Shown here in pieces: positions 26,050 through 36,041 of a stretch of 64,000 nucleotides of DNA (positions within the stretch are counted from its first letter, which is position 1; every line of letters begins with the position of its first letter). The translations under genes were made by a program, and so were the position numbers. Below the pieces are notes generated by a model, which was not told the DNA's origin, searched no databases, and worked only from the letters and a program-made list of their open reading frames with translations. Origin of the DNA: DASXZH01 sp963829965 (GTDB lineage Bacteria; Armatimonadota; Fimbriimonadia; Fimbriimonadales; Fimbriimonadaceae); the NCBI GenBank assembly GCA_963829965.1, contig CAWHLK010000027.1, forward strand, positions 124,001 through 188,000, read 5' to 3'.

Positions 26050-27711
26050 ATGTGCCATCCTATAAAAGTGAGTCGCAGTTCGACCGCAGTGACTGTAATG
26101 GGCGTTCATCGTGGAGGTACCTCGCTGGTCGCGAACTGCCTTCACGAATTGGGCGTCTACCTTGGCGAGCCTCATGAGATGGTAGCCCCTGGAGGGGACA
26201 ACCCTGACGGGTTCTACGAGCATGAGGCCATCGTGGGTCTCCAAGAAGCCCTCTTGACAAGGTTAGCCGTGCCCTGGTACACGGTGCCTATTCTAAGCGA
26301 CGGCTTCTTCGCCAGTGCTGCTGTCTGTGATTTTCAGGCCAAACTAGAGCGCTTGCTCAAGCGAACGTTTGGCGGGCACGAACTTTGGGGCTGGAAGGAC
26401 CCCAGAACAACGCTACTTTGGCCAGCCTGGTTACCGGTTCTCGAGCGGCTTGAAACGGACGTCGTCGCTATCATCGCTCTCCGTCACCCGGCCGAGGTTG
26501 TTGCTTCCCTTCAAAGGCGGAATGGGTTCTCGCGGGATCTCGCCTGCTCGATCTGGTGCCTGCACATGCTTGAGGCCTTCCGAAGGACAGCCGATCGCAG
26601 GAGAGCGGTTGTCGCCTTCGATGATCTTTTTATCGACCCGGCAAGGGCGCTCAAGAGCGCCTGCCGGCGAGTGGGCATACTATGGCCCGGCGACGAAGAG
26701 GCAACGTCGCTTTTGGGCAACGTAGTAAACCCGGCTCTTCGACACACCAAGGGACGCAACCAGGATATTGGGCCCGGACCTTTGGGCGAATTCACAGTAA
26801 GTCTCTACGAATCCCTGTCGCGAGCGGCATCTGACGGTGAGATACTGCAAAGCGAGCAATTCCACGCCCAGGTCGAGGCCCGTTTTGCTGAGTTTCGCGA
26901 ACTCGCAGGAGCTTTCCGCCAAGCCCCGATTGGGTCCTATGGGCTGCAGATTTACCCTAGGAAGCTGGGTGAATTTGACGAACAAAGCTCCCGCTGGGCG
27001 GACGTGCCATATAGCTCCGATTACAGCGCCGTAACTCTGAGGGTGCCGCCGAGCCCGGATGGTGTCTATCGGCTTGACCCGACCAACGAGCCGGCGAAAA
27101 TCGATATTGATATGATTGACGCGTGGGCGGTAACGCCGGCGGGGGAGCGCAGACGGGTGGGGCACTGGATTAATTACTCCGAGGCGGACGGCATGGCGGC
27201 CGGCCCACACACGTTAGTAAGCGGCCTAGCCGGTATGCACTTTATTGCGCCCACGGCCGACCCGAGCGTTGTCCTCCGCACAAACCACCAAGGCGAGATT
27301 GCCGAGGGCGATGAGGTCGAATTTGTTATCTCGATTAAGGCATGGCCTTTAAGTGAGGAAATAGCAAGCGTCCTTCGCGACATTCCTTCGTTGCTAAAGC
27401 TGTCGCTTGAGATGGGCAGCTTTGAGAGGGACATTCGGCACATCACGTTTGATTTGTTTTCTCAACTGGCTGCTGACCACGCTGCAGTGACTGCCTTGTT
27501 CCGGTCCACAGTGGACGAGAGAAGAGACGTGATGGAATTCTGGACCGCGAGGAGCGCGGATGTTGACGTGCGGTTGCAGAATGCTCTGTCCGACCTCACA
27601 GCCAAAGTTGAGCATGTTTCGAACGTTGCGGAGCGCACAATGACGCTCGTTGAGTTGCTGCCGACTAGGCGCTTCGCGCGCTTTCTCAGACGCCTCGTCG
27701 GAGGGCGTTGA
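26050..27711 (+). CDS. Sulfotransferase with long C-terminal extension
   Basis: A 553-residue protein. Residues ~15-270 are a PAPS-dependent sulfotransferase: the 5'-phosphosulfate loop VMGVHRGGTSLV (16-27), WGWKDPRTTLLWP, and the 3'-phosphate loop ALRHPAEVVASL (about 142). A beta-rich segment (about 295-440; YPRKLGEFDEQSSRW, VYRLDP) and a helical tail (about 440-553) follow, which I do not recognise and which are not part of ordinary sulfotransferases. It probably sulfates a sugar of the polysaccharide made by this locus. It heads a plus-strand run of glycan genes to 33702. Confidence 0.8.
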   Translation: MCHPIKVSRSSTAVTVMGVHRGGTSLVANCLHELGVYLGEPHEMVAPGGDNPDGFYEHEAIVGLQEALLTRLAVPWYTVPILSDGFFASAAVCDFQAKLERLLKRTFGGHELWGWKDPRTTLLWPAWLPVLERLETDVVAIIALRHPAEVVASLQRRNGFSRDLACSIWCLHMLEAFRRTADRRRAVVAFDDLFIDPARALKSACRRVGILWPGDEEATSLLGNVVNPALRHTKGRNQDIGPGPLGEFTVSLYESLSRAASDGEILQSEQFHAQVEARFAEFRELAGAFRQAPIGSYGLQIYPRKLGEFDEQSSRWADVPYSSDYSAVTLRVPPSPDGVYRLDPTNEPAKIDIDMIDAWAVTPAGERRRVGHWINYSEADGMAAGPHTLVSGLAGMHFIAPTADPSVVLRTNHQGEIAEGDEVEFVISIKAWPLSEEIASVLRDIPSLLKLSLEMGSFERDIRHITFDLFSQLAADHAAVTALFRSTVDERRDVMEFWTARSADVDVRLQNALSDLTAKVEHVSNVAERTMTLVELLPTRRFARFLRRLVGGR

Positions 27712-27823
27712 ATGATATGCACCTGTGGGCAGGCGGCGCGTTTGGGCCTTTCGGGTAACGTGAAGATGTCTTTTCTGGGGCCGCAGATATGCTAAATCAC
27801 GGCCTATTGCAAGCAGGGTTACC

Positions 27824-29155
27824 TTGCGTCCTGCCCGGAGGGAGGGGGCAGGGGGATTGAGAAGCCCTGGTGCTCTGTTCGAACAGCACATCTCAGCCAG
27901 CAATTTTCAGTTGGCCCTTAAGCGCTTGCGCCGCTTCCCTCCGTACGATCCCGCGCGTTACACGAGGTTTTGTGAGGATGTTTTGCGGCTAGGTATCGAC
28001 AAGGATTCTCACGCGCTCGCCTACGGCTTGATCGAGGGGCGGTCCGTCCTTGACCCACGCGTAACGGCGCAAATGCTCGCGGACGGTCGAGCGGACTTTG
28101 ATCTTGGGCCGGCCAACCCGGGAGGTATCCCGATTAACTTGCCGAAAGTAGGCATATACGTGAGCAGCCTGGGGAATGCGTTCATGCTGGATTTGGCGCA
28201 TGGCCTTGCGAGCGATCTGGCCTCAATTGGGGTTGAGGTTGTCCTCGGCGATCAGGACGACCCTCCGCCCAGCCGCCCCGAATGCTCCATTGTGGTGGCG
28301 CCTCATGAATTCTTCTTGCTAGGAAACGGCGAGAGATGGGTCGAGCAGGAAGCTTACGCCACCTGCTTCATGTACTCCACGGAACAGGTGCAAACAAGTT
28401 GGTTTGCCAAGTCGCTTCCATATATGCTCGCTTCAAGAGGGGTCATTGACCTGAACCGACAGAGTGCTTGTTTGCTTGCCTGGTCAGGCGTTCCGGTGAT
28501 GCACTTCGAGCCGGGGCTGCAGCCGGAATTGTTGGCAACCGAAAGGGAGTTGCAGCACCCGCTTATCCAGGTTCTCGGGCCAAATGTGCAGAAGCCTGTT
28601 GACCCTAGAGATGACTTGTTTGGCCGAGCAATCAATATGACGTTCGCTGGTACCGAGAGCCCGAGGCGGGAGAGGTTCTTCGCTCGCAATGCAGCCTTTT
28701 TTGCCGATTACAGCTGTTTTATCTACTACCGCAGGCACGCGAGCGGCCCCCTGACGACGAGACCGGGAAGGGCAGACTTGAGCAGAATCGGGAGCCACGT
28801 TGCCGGGCATTCTAAGGTCATGCTCAACTTGCACCAATCGGACTTTGCTTACTTTGAGTGGCAACGCATCGTCCAGCAAGGCATGAGATCGGGGGCAGTG
28901 GTAGTTTCCGAGCCGTGCCTTCCCCATTCAGTCTTTAAACCTGGCGTGCACTTTTTGGAGGAGGTCCCGCGCCAGATGCCTAATCTATTAGACTGGCTAC
29001 TCCAAACGAAGGAAGGCCGCTCGCGAGCACTTGAAATTCGTCAGAATGCCTTTGCCGCACTCCAGGAGGAATGTAAGCCGGAAGAGGGAGCATCTCGCCT
29101 CGTTGCCTTCTTGCTGCAAATCATATCTAAGGAGGCGAGGGGGGCGGCGCAATGA
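27824..29155 (+). CDS. Glycosyltransferase (GT-B, CgeB/family 1-like)
   Basis: About 440 residues. The C-terminal half has the family-1 pattern: HSKVMLNLHQSDFAYFEWQR, then GAVVVSEPC and GVHFLEEVP, matching CgeB-like glycosyltransferases; the N-terminal domain carries KVGIYVSSLGNAF. The start is uncertain: a TTG at 27824, or a TTG at 27857 preceded by a purine-rich GGAGGG-type tract. Its stop overlaps the next start (ATGA), so it is translationally coupled to the GT2 gene. Confidence 0.68.
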   Translation: MRPARREGAGGLRSPGALFEQHISASNFQLALKRLRRFPPYDPARYTRFCEDVLRLGIDKDSHALAYGLIEGRSVLDPRVTAQMLADGRADFDLGPANPGGIPINLPKVGIYVSSLGNAFMLDLAHGLASDLASIGVEVVLGDQDDPPPSRPECSIVVAPHEFFLLGNGERWVEQEAYATCFMYSTEQVQTSWFAKSLPYMLASRGVIDLNRQSACLLAWSGVPVMHFEPGLQPELLATERELQHPLIQVLGPNVQKPVDPRDDLFGRAINMTFAGTESPRRERFFARNAAFFADYSCFIYYRRHASGPLTTRPGRADLSRIGSHVAGHSKVMLNLHQSDFAYFEWQRIVQQGMRSGAVVVSEPCLPHSVFKPGVHFLEEVPRQMPNLLDWLLQTKEGRSRALEIRQNAFAALQEECKPEEGASRLVAFLLQIISKEARGAAQ

Positions 29156-29967
29156 CGGAGGGCGGCGCCTCCCGGAGCCTTCGCCTCATAGCGTCGTCCC
29201 TCGAGTACCACGCGGGCGGCGTTGGACGGCCCCCGGCAGATCTCGTTTCTGTTACGGTTACTCTCTTCAATTATGGGAGGTTTCTCGAGGAGTGTCTGGA
29301 TTCGGTAAAAGCTCAGAGGCACTCGTCCCTCGAACTTATTGTCGTGGATGACTGTTCGACCGAAGCGTCGGCCACCATGGCGGCCCTTGGTTGGCTGTCG
29401 CGGTATTCTGACCGCTTCTACCAGGCCAGGCTTTACCGTCATGTTCGGAACCAGGGCTTGGCGGAAGCGCGGAACACCGCATTCTACAGAGCAGCGAGCG
29501 ACTTCGTATTTGTGATGGACGCAGATAACATGATTTATCCCCGCGCGATAGGGCGACTTTACGAGGTCATGGCCAGCGGCGCTTTTGCCGGAGCGTACAC
29601 GCAGCTGGAGAGATTCGGCGACGTGCACGATCTCGGTGTTGCCGACGTATTTTCGGAAGAGGGTTTCATTGCGGCCGACGGAAATTACATTGACGCTATG
29701 GCCATGGTTAGCAAGGAGGCCTGGGAGCGCGTTGGGGGGTATGCCCATATTGAGGATGGTTGGGAGGACTACGATATGTGGCTGAAATTTCTGGACCATC
29801 GACTAAAAATGGCGTTCATTCCCGAAATATTATGCCGCTATCGGGTTCATGGGTCGTCAATGGTCCGGCAACAGAATATTGAGGCCCTAGTGTCGTTGCA
29901 GCAGCGCATGATAATGCGACATCCATGGCTAGCGGACGCACTCGTCGGCAACTTTCTTAGACATTAG
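29152..29967 (+). CDS. Family 2 glycosyltransferase
   Basis: A 271-residue GT-A enzyme: VSVTVTLFNYGRFLEECLDSV (nucleotide-sugar start), ELIVVDDCST, NQGLAEARNTAF, the DXD-type motif FVMDADNMIYPRA (about 120), and WEDYDMWLKFL (about 205) with the acidic ED/D. It has no membrane helix, so it acts at the cytoplasmic face. Translationally coupled to the upstream glycosyltransferase by a 4-bp overlap. Confidence 0.88.
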   Translation: MTEGGASRSLRLIASSLEYHAGGVGRPPADLVSVTVTLFNYGRFLEECLDSVKAQRHSSLELIVVDDCSTEASATMAALGWLSRYSDRFYQARLYRHVRNQGLAEARNTAFYRAASDFVFVMDADNMIYPRAIGRLYEVMASGAFAGAYTQLERFGDVHDLGVADVFSEEGFIAADGNYIDAMAMVSKEAWERVGGYAHIEDGWEDYDMWLKFLDHRLKMAFIPEILCRYRVHGSSMVRQQNIEALVSLQQRMIMRHPWLADALVGNFLRH

Positions 29968-30016
29968 GCCATCGGACGAAGTTGATTTGGTAACAAAACT
30001 GCGCAGGAGGATCGCG

Positions 30017-32817
30017 ATGTTGAGGGACGCAAAGCTCTTGCGTAATTCCGGACTCTTTAACGAGGACTGGTATCTCGCGACTTACCCCGATGTTCGCGCT
30101 TCGGGCCGAGATCCGCTCATCCATTTCATAATTTCAGGAGTCAAGGAGCGGCGCGACCCAAGTCCGGAATTCGACACCGCATTCTATCTCCGCACCTACC
30201 CCGACGTGCTCGTTTCGGGGATGAATCCTCTAAAGCACTACTTGCTCCATGGGCGACAAGAAGGGCGTCTAACTAAGCCGCTATCAGAGTCCCTAAGATC
30301 CAACATCCCCTCGGTCCACCCGAAGGCGTTTCGGGCTACGGCTATCATCGACGAACCCATTCCCCTGGAGCGTTTGGGCCTAGTCCTCCATTTGAGTGGT
30401 TCGAGAGGTGCTAATGAGCTGCTGAAAGCATCCCTTGCATTTCCGCGGGAATCTAAACTGATGGTCTGCACTAAGGAGCCCGATTGTCTGGATTTGGCAC
30501 GGTCGTACGCAGACGCGCGGGGAAGGGACATGAGCATTAGGGCCGGTGACGCTTTCAACCACCCATCGGCTGGCTATACTATCGCCTTCGGCGAGGAGCT
30601 GCTTCGTGACACAGAGGCATTTTGTTTTATTCATGACGGTTTGCCAAAGCTGGGCGCACATGGACCGGCTTGGCAGCTGCACAACCTCAGGATGCTACTT
30701 GGAAGCGAGCAGAGAACTGGGACAATCGCGCAGGCGTTCCGAGACCCGGCGCTGGGCGTCCTGGCTCCCAGCCCGTTTCCTGAGTTCGAATATTGGCGCT
30801 ACTTTCCGGGCAACGGCATTAGTGGCCGCCGCCAGCTTAGCGCAGTGCTTGGTGTTGACCTGCCGACGGGTCTGGCGGACCGACCTGCCGGTAACATGTT
30901 CTGGGCGCGCCCCTGTGCGCTGTGGCAGCTACATCAGCGACTGGCCGCCGCACAGTTCATATCTGCCGCCAGAGATGGCTACGAATTTGTCGGCGACGAG
31001 GTGGAGGCATCCGTGTATGCTGTGGCTAGGTCGAACGGCTTTGCCTGGGCCGAGTTCGCAGAGGACAGGCCAATTGTGTTTTATGAGGCCTCCCGCAACT
31101 TCTCCCAGTATAGGCAGCTAGCAACTAGGGAACGCCTGTGGTCGATGATCGACAGCACAGAGGTTGTCTCTTTTGACCTGGATGAAACTCTCATCACCAG
31201 GGGGCTGAGCGACCGACACTTTTTCTTGGCCCTGCAAGAGGCTCTTTGCGATCGGTACGGGGAGGTGTTTGCTACCCTGGGGTCGTCCAGGCGGGAGGCG
31301 GAGTCGACAGCGCTCCTCGGCTTTGGGGACGGGGCCAGCCTGTTGGAGATTTACGTAATCTTAAATCGCGCTTTTGATCAAAACTATTTTCAGAGCCCCG
31401 AAGAACTGGCCGGGTTTGAGCTTGGTTTGGAAAAGAGGTGGAGCGTCCCTCGTCGCTCAATGGTGCGCGCACTTGAATACGCTCAGTCGCAACACAAGCG
31501 CGTGGTCCTCACCGCCGACACCCGTTGGCGCCGTCAAGACGTGGAGAAAATGCTTTCGGATCTGGGAATACCGGGCTTTGACGCCATGTACCTGTCGACC
31601 GAGCACGGAAAGCGTAAGGAGACTGGCGGGTTGTGGGACGTCCTGGCCGAGCAGGAAAACCTTTCTGGGAAAACCCTACTCCACATCGGAGACGATCATA
31701 TCGCCGACCGCCTCCCGGTAATCGGACGCGGCTGGCAGTTCTTTCACGCAATGGCGCCTAAGGACCTGTTCGTTTTTTCTGATTATTGGCGTTTGCTGAG
31801 CGTCATGGACGAAGAAAATCGCTCTTGGCACTCCGACCTAATAACGGCGAGGCTTTTCAACGATCCACTCTGGGGGGGGGGGAGACTGTGGCTGACGGCC
31901 AGTCAAGGCTACGAGAAGTTGGGTACTGCGGGCTGGGCCCCATTTTGCTTCGCTACTTTCAGTGGCTAGAGGAGGAGACTTGGCGGGATGGTGTGAGGCG
32001 GCTGTTTTTTGTGGGCGCGGAAGCGCCAGCATTATTTAGGCTTGCGGCGCATGCTTATAGCCTTGGCCTCCTCGTCGAAGCCCCCGGCAAGTCTGTGGCG
32101 CTTACAGAATTGACAGAGCAAAGCCTTTGGGCGGCGCTTGACAAGAATCCCGCATCGTTGCAAGCGGTGCTTCGCTCGCCGTTTGCAGGGCGGCTCAGCA
32201 ATTACTTAGCCTCGAGGTTCGGCTGTGAGGACCTGGGAACGCTCGGCCTAAGCGACCGCGAAATTGAGGTCCCCGAGCAACGAATCGAGATTTACTCGGT
32301 TCTATTGCCGCATTTACCGGGCCTCAACCGCGCGGCGAAAGATCAAAAGGCGAAGATACTAAATCACCTTGATTCCAAGGGGGCCTTCGAGGACCCCTGG
32401 ATCTTCGTCGCCGAAACCGGCCCGACCGGGGTCCTGCAAACCTTGCTTAGCGAACTCGTTAGTTCGCATATTCGTGGCTACCACGTGGGCCTAGCAGAGC
32501 ACGCCCGCTCCCGAGCTAGTGGCAGCAACGACCTCCGGTCTTGCTTTAGGGTCACCCCTTCTTCGTCGTGGCCCGGGGCTTTGCGCGCTATTCTGAGGCG
32601 GGTGCGGATTTCCAGCGACGTAGCGGCTTTCGAGGGAATTGAGCAGTATTTTCGAGACGCAGCGCAGCTTCAAGTACAGGCCGAATTCGATATCGAGCTC
32701 AGGTTGATTGGAGATGTGGTGTGGGGGCCGATGGCGGCTCTACTTCCGTATTCGAGAGCGCTCGGGGGTCTGTGCGCCCCGCCGGACAACGCGCCATTTG
32801 CTGTTATCACCCCATAG
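30017..32817 (+). CDS. Rhamnan-synthesis (RgpF-like) / HAD fusion protein with a frameshift at a G11 tract
   Basis: The start at ATG 30017 is preceded by AGGAGG. Residues ~15-80 hold two copies of a (F/A)(N/D)..(W/F)YL.TYPDV motif seen in rhamnan-synthesis proteins. Residues ~120-345 resemble RgpF (FPEFEYWRYFPGN, AGNMFWARPCALW). A HAD domain follows, with motif I SFDLDETLI (~385), motif II VLTADT, the Lys in HGKRKETGG and IGDDH. The frame breaks at eleven consecutive G (31872-31882). The other frame continues as YCGLGPILLRYFQWLEEETW to 32817, the typical tail of HAD-containing glycan proteins. As written, translation stops at 31969 with an altered tail. The tract could be a phase switch or a sequencing error. 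Confidence 0.75.
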
Positions 32818-32868
32818 AGAATTGGGAACCAATCCTCCCGCCGCACGTTAACTGTATTCGAGATTTCA

Positions 32869-33702
32869 GTGCTGAACCCTAAAAATCGTCGCTTTAAGAC
32901 TAGCAGATTGCAATCGCCGATTGCCGTTTACCAAATGGGCAAGGTTGCGTCCCGCTCAATCTTTGGATTTTTCGAGGATGGCAATTTCGGTGTTCCGATT
33001 CACCATTGCCATACTTTGTGCGACCTTGACGCCCTTGAGTGGTATGCGCTGCGCGTCCTTGCGAACCCACATGTAGACAATATTAACGGAACGGTCGCCG
33101 GCTTGCATGGTGCTCGTGCAATTCGCGACTCGTTCCGGCGGTGGCATGCATCGCGGCCTCCGTGGAATCTAATTTCCCCCGTTCGCGAACCGGTTGCGAG
33201 AAACATTTCCACCTTCTTCCAGGGTATCGCGGAGAATATTCCTAATTTCGAGCAGCGCTTTGAGAACGATGACATTAGCTTGGAGGAGCTCACGGACATG
33301 ATCTTGGAGAATGACCATGTCAACCTGTCGCCAGATCGGTGGTTCAGGGATCAACTTCCGCAGATTCTGGGGGCCGATGTTTTCTCGCGTCCGTTTCCCC
33401 ACGGTAATGGCTACGATATCTACCGGGGCCTGAAGGCGCGCGTTCTTATTGTGAGAGCCGAGGACATGGATAGGGTCCTTGGGAGGGCAATCAACGAGTT
33501 CGTGGGGGTGGAGTACATCCAAAGGCGCGAAAACGTGAGCAGTTCAAAGCCGCAAGGGGTTCTCTACGATAACTTCGTTCGGAATGTCAGGCTGCCCGCC
33601 AAGTATCTTGACCGGATGTACGACATGAGGTACTCGCGGCATTTTTACTCGATGGAGGAAATCGAGGGGTTCCGCAGCCGTTGGCTTCAAGAACGGCGCT
33701 AA
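32869..33702 (+). CDS. Sulfotransferase-like capsular polysaccharide protein
   Basis: A 277-residue protein with a GTG start. It has IAVYQMGKVASRSIFGF (residues ~17-33, a P-loop-like 5' element) and NLISPVREPVARNISTFFQ (about 98-116, the 3' element), the pattern of the putative capsular-polysaccharide-synthesis/sulfotransferase-like family. Later come SPDRWFRDQLPQ and YRGLKARVLIVRAEDM. It would transfer sulfate to a glycan. It is the second such enzyme in the island and ends the plus-strand run. Confidence 0.7.
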   Translation: MLNPKNRRFKTSRLQSPIAVYQMGKVASRSIFGFFEDGNFGVPIHHCHTLCDLDALEWYALRVLANPHVDNINGTVAGLHGARAIRDSFRRWHASRPPWNLISPVREPVARNISTFFQGIAENIPNFEQRFENDDISLEELTDMILENDHVNLSPDRWFRDQLPQILGADVFSRPFPHGNGYDIYRGLKARVLIVRAEDMDRVLGRAINEFVGVEYIQRRENVSSSKPQGVLYDNFVRNVRLPAKYLDRMYDMRYSRHFYSMEEIEGFRSRWLQERR

Positions 33703-33707
33703 TAGGC

Positions 33708-34514
33708 CTAGATGCTCTTGCCCCTTACACGCAGCAAGAGAGGCACGGTTAGGGTCATCGGGTGGCTGATTCCGTGCTCCCAAAGGTCGTCTTCACCCCA
33801 GCAGTCGCCGTGGTCCCCACAAACCAATATGGTCGCTGCCGCAAACGCATCGAGAAGCGGGCCGAGGGCCGCGTCGGCGAACTCGATGCAGCGGATCTGC
33901 CTCTCGCGGCACTCGGTGCTGCGATCGTGTTGCTGAAAGGGAACGCAAGGGCTATCGCCGCTCTCCCAGGCCGCGCCCTTAAAATAATAGGGCACGTGAG
34001 TCTCGCCAATGTTGAGGAAAACGAAGACGGGCTCGGAAGCCTCGCCTAAGCGCTCCTCCAGCCACTGGAGTTGCTCGGCGAGCGACCAGCAGTTACCCGC
34101 GTAATAGTAGTGGTCGAAATCCGACGTCAACGCATGGCCCGTGGCTGTTGTCGGGTCGAACCAGGCGACAGCGCCGCTCCCAATCGTGCGGTAGCCCAAT
34201 CTACTGAAGCCGTCAATGATGTTCTTTCCTGTTAGCACGAAAGGCTCTGGGCCCCTGCTTGGGGAGGCCGGCCCCTGGAGCCTGAAAACCTTTCCTGCCT
34301 TCGGATTGAGGAGGGGAATATTGTCGGTCGTCGCTCCCGGTGTAAAGCCCACGAACATGGCCATATGCGACCCGAACGTGAAATACGAAGGCGATTGAGC
34401 CGACCGGAGGACGCCAACTCGCCTGAGATTCGGGGTGTGAGACTGCGAGAAACTGTCGAAACGGCACGAATCGAGTGTGACGAATAAGACCGAGTCAGGG
34501 CAAGCGGGCTTCAC
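33708..34514 (-). CDS. Alkaline-phosphatase/sulfatase-superfamily hydrolase
   Basis: A 268-residue protein with SVLFVTLDSCRFDSF at the start (metal-binding Asp), SPSYFTFGSHMAMFVG (a Ser/Thr region that may hold the nucleophile) and ILVCGDHGDCWGEDDLWEHG with HP in the right place for metal ligands. It lacks the C/S-x-P-x-R formylglycine motif, so it is not a classical sulfatase. It could be a phospho- or sulfo-hydrolase or a transferase. No signal peptide or membrane anchor. GTG start, overlapping the upstream sulfatase stop by 4 bp. Confidence 0.7.
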   Translation of the reverse strand: MKPACPDSVLFVTLDSCRFDSFSQSHTPNLRRVGVLRSAQSPSYFTFGSHMAMFVGFTPGATTDNIPLLNPKAGKVFRLQGPASPSRGPEPFVLTGKNIIDGFSRLGYRTIGSGAVAWFDPTTATGHALTSDFDHYYYAGNCWSLAEQLQWLEERLGEASEPVFVFLNIGETHVPYYFKGAAWESGDSPCVPFQQHDRSTECRERQIRCIEFADAALGPLLDAFAAATILVCGDHGDCWGEDDLWEHGISHPMTLTVPLLLRVRGKSI

Positions 34515-35953
34515 TGCGTTACCTCCATCGACAGGCTCGTACGCGATCGGAAATTCTTCCAGGCCGCTAATAGAGAGTTTAGCTCCTTCTTCGCCGCTAA
34601 CGCCTTGCGGAGACCTACGGCTCGGACGAGCGAGCTGAGACCTCCGTGGTGTGGCGCTAAATTCTCAGTCTCGCCCGGGTCGCTAACCCTGTCAAGCAGC
34701 AGAACAGTCTCGCCCTGCGTGTTTAGCTCGACCTTCCAACTTGCGTCCATAACCATGGTATGTCCGGAAAACTCCGAGACGCAAAATTTACCATGGGCAG
34801 TCCTCTTGCCTTCGATCACTGGGCGGAGTGAAAGGCCGTTCGCGAATGCGGGCGACGGAATACAGGCGTAGTCCAGGACCGTGGCGCCAACGTCTACCAA
34901 CTCAACCAAGGCGTTGGATCGGCACTCAGTTGGCGAGGCGCCGGGCGCGTTGACGATCAGCGGCACTGAGACTGCCGGACGGAGGAAATTCTGCTTGTAA
35001 TAAAGGCCGTAGTCCCCGTTCATCTCCCCATGGTCGGAGGTAAATATCACTATGGTGTTCCCCCGCGAACCGGAGGAATCGAGCGCTGCGAGGACAGTGC
35101 CGATCTGGTCATCGATTAGCGTCACCTTGCCAGCGTAATTCGCCCTCAGAGCGGCCACCTCCGCCGGCTCCAACGACGGCGCTTGGTCAGTGCCGTAAAG
35201 GCCGGACAGGAGGCTACCCGCGATACCGAGGCCGCCGACTTTCGGCTTAGGAACTAACATCTCTTTTGGGTTGTACATCTTATCGTAAGGAGCGGGCGCG
35301 TCCCAGGGCTCGTGCGGGCCCCCGAAGCTAACCATGCAGAACCACGGCTTGGTGCCTTCGAGCGTCGCCAAGTGCTCGGCCGCCTGTGTTCCGACGTAGG
35401 TGTCGTAATGCAGGTCCAGCGGCAGGACGGATGGACGAGCGGTGAAAGGGTTGGTCCGGTACCGCTCTTCGAAGTCAGCGCGATATGCCTCCCAGAGGCC
35501 CCGCTTTTCCCAAAGGTCTGTCAAGTTCGAGCGCAGCCACATGCTGGCACGCGGCCCTCCGATCTCGTCAACATGCCCGAAGCCGTAGGCATGCATCAGG
35601 TGTAGACCGTCCCGCAAATCATTACTCACATGCGCACTCTCGTGGAAGTGCGTTTTGCCGATGAGGGAGGTCCGATAACCCACCTCCTTGAGCGCTTTCA
35701 TCCACGTCCACGCGTTTGGCGAGAGTGTCTTTGGGGCATTGCGGTCGACCCCTGTTTGGTGGGGGTATAGGCCCGTTGCGAGGCAGTATCTCGCGGGAAT
35801 GCACTCCGGCGAGTTTGTCACTGCCTCGTAAAACAGCACACCATTCGATGCCAGTCCGTCAAGGTTTGGTGTTTTTGACTGCCCGCCGACCGTCCCTAAC
35901 GCATCCGCCCTAAACTGGTCTGCCATGATAAGAAGGATGTTAGGCTGATTCAT
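34511..35953 (-). CDS. Type I sulfatase (formylglycine-dependent)
   Basis: A 480-residue sulfatase. It opens with NILLIMADQFRADALG (metal Asp) and has the modification motif CIPARYCLATG (about 52-62), whose Cys would become formylglycine. Further motifs are SLIGKTHFH, VSFGGPHEPWDAP and IVIFTSDHGEMNGDYG. I start it at the ATG at 35953; the open frame upstream to 36052 overlaps a divergent gene and is unlike a sulfatase. No signal peptide, so it seems cytoplasmic unless exported otherwise. The required formylglycine-generating enzyme is not in the window. It forms an operon with the next gene. Confidence 0.88.
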   Translation of the reverse strand: MNQPNILLIMADQFRADALGTVGGQSKTPNLDGLASNGVLFYEAVTNSPECIPARYCLATGLYPHQTGVDRNAPKTLSPNAWTWMKALKEVGYRTSLIGKTHFHESAHVSNDLRDGLHLMHAYGFGHVDEIGGPRASMWLRSNLTDLWEKRGLWEAYRADFEERYRTNPFTARPSVLPLDLHYDTYVGTQAAEHLATLEGTKPWFCMVSFGGPHEPWDAPAPYDKMYNPKEMLVPKPKVGGLGIAGSLLSGLYGTDQAPSLEPAEVAALRANYAGKVTLIDDQIGTVLAALDSSGSRGNTIVIFTSDHGEMNGDYGLYYKQNFLRPAVSVPLIVNAPGASPTECRSNALVELVDVGATVLDYACIPSPAFANGLSLRPVIEGKRTAHGKFCVSEFSGHTMVMDASWKVELNTQGETVLLLDRVSDPGETENLAPHHGGLSSLVRAVGLRKALAAKKELNSLLAAWKNFRSRTSLSMEVTQ

Positions 35954-36041
35954 GGTCTGTTGCGGGGGGCTTTGGGTGCGGGGGAATGTCTCTCGTGTCG
36001 CTGGCCCGGGCCCGAGGGGCTGGCCAACATAAATAGATGCG

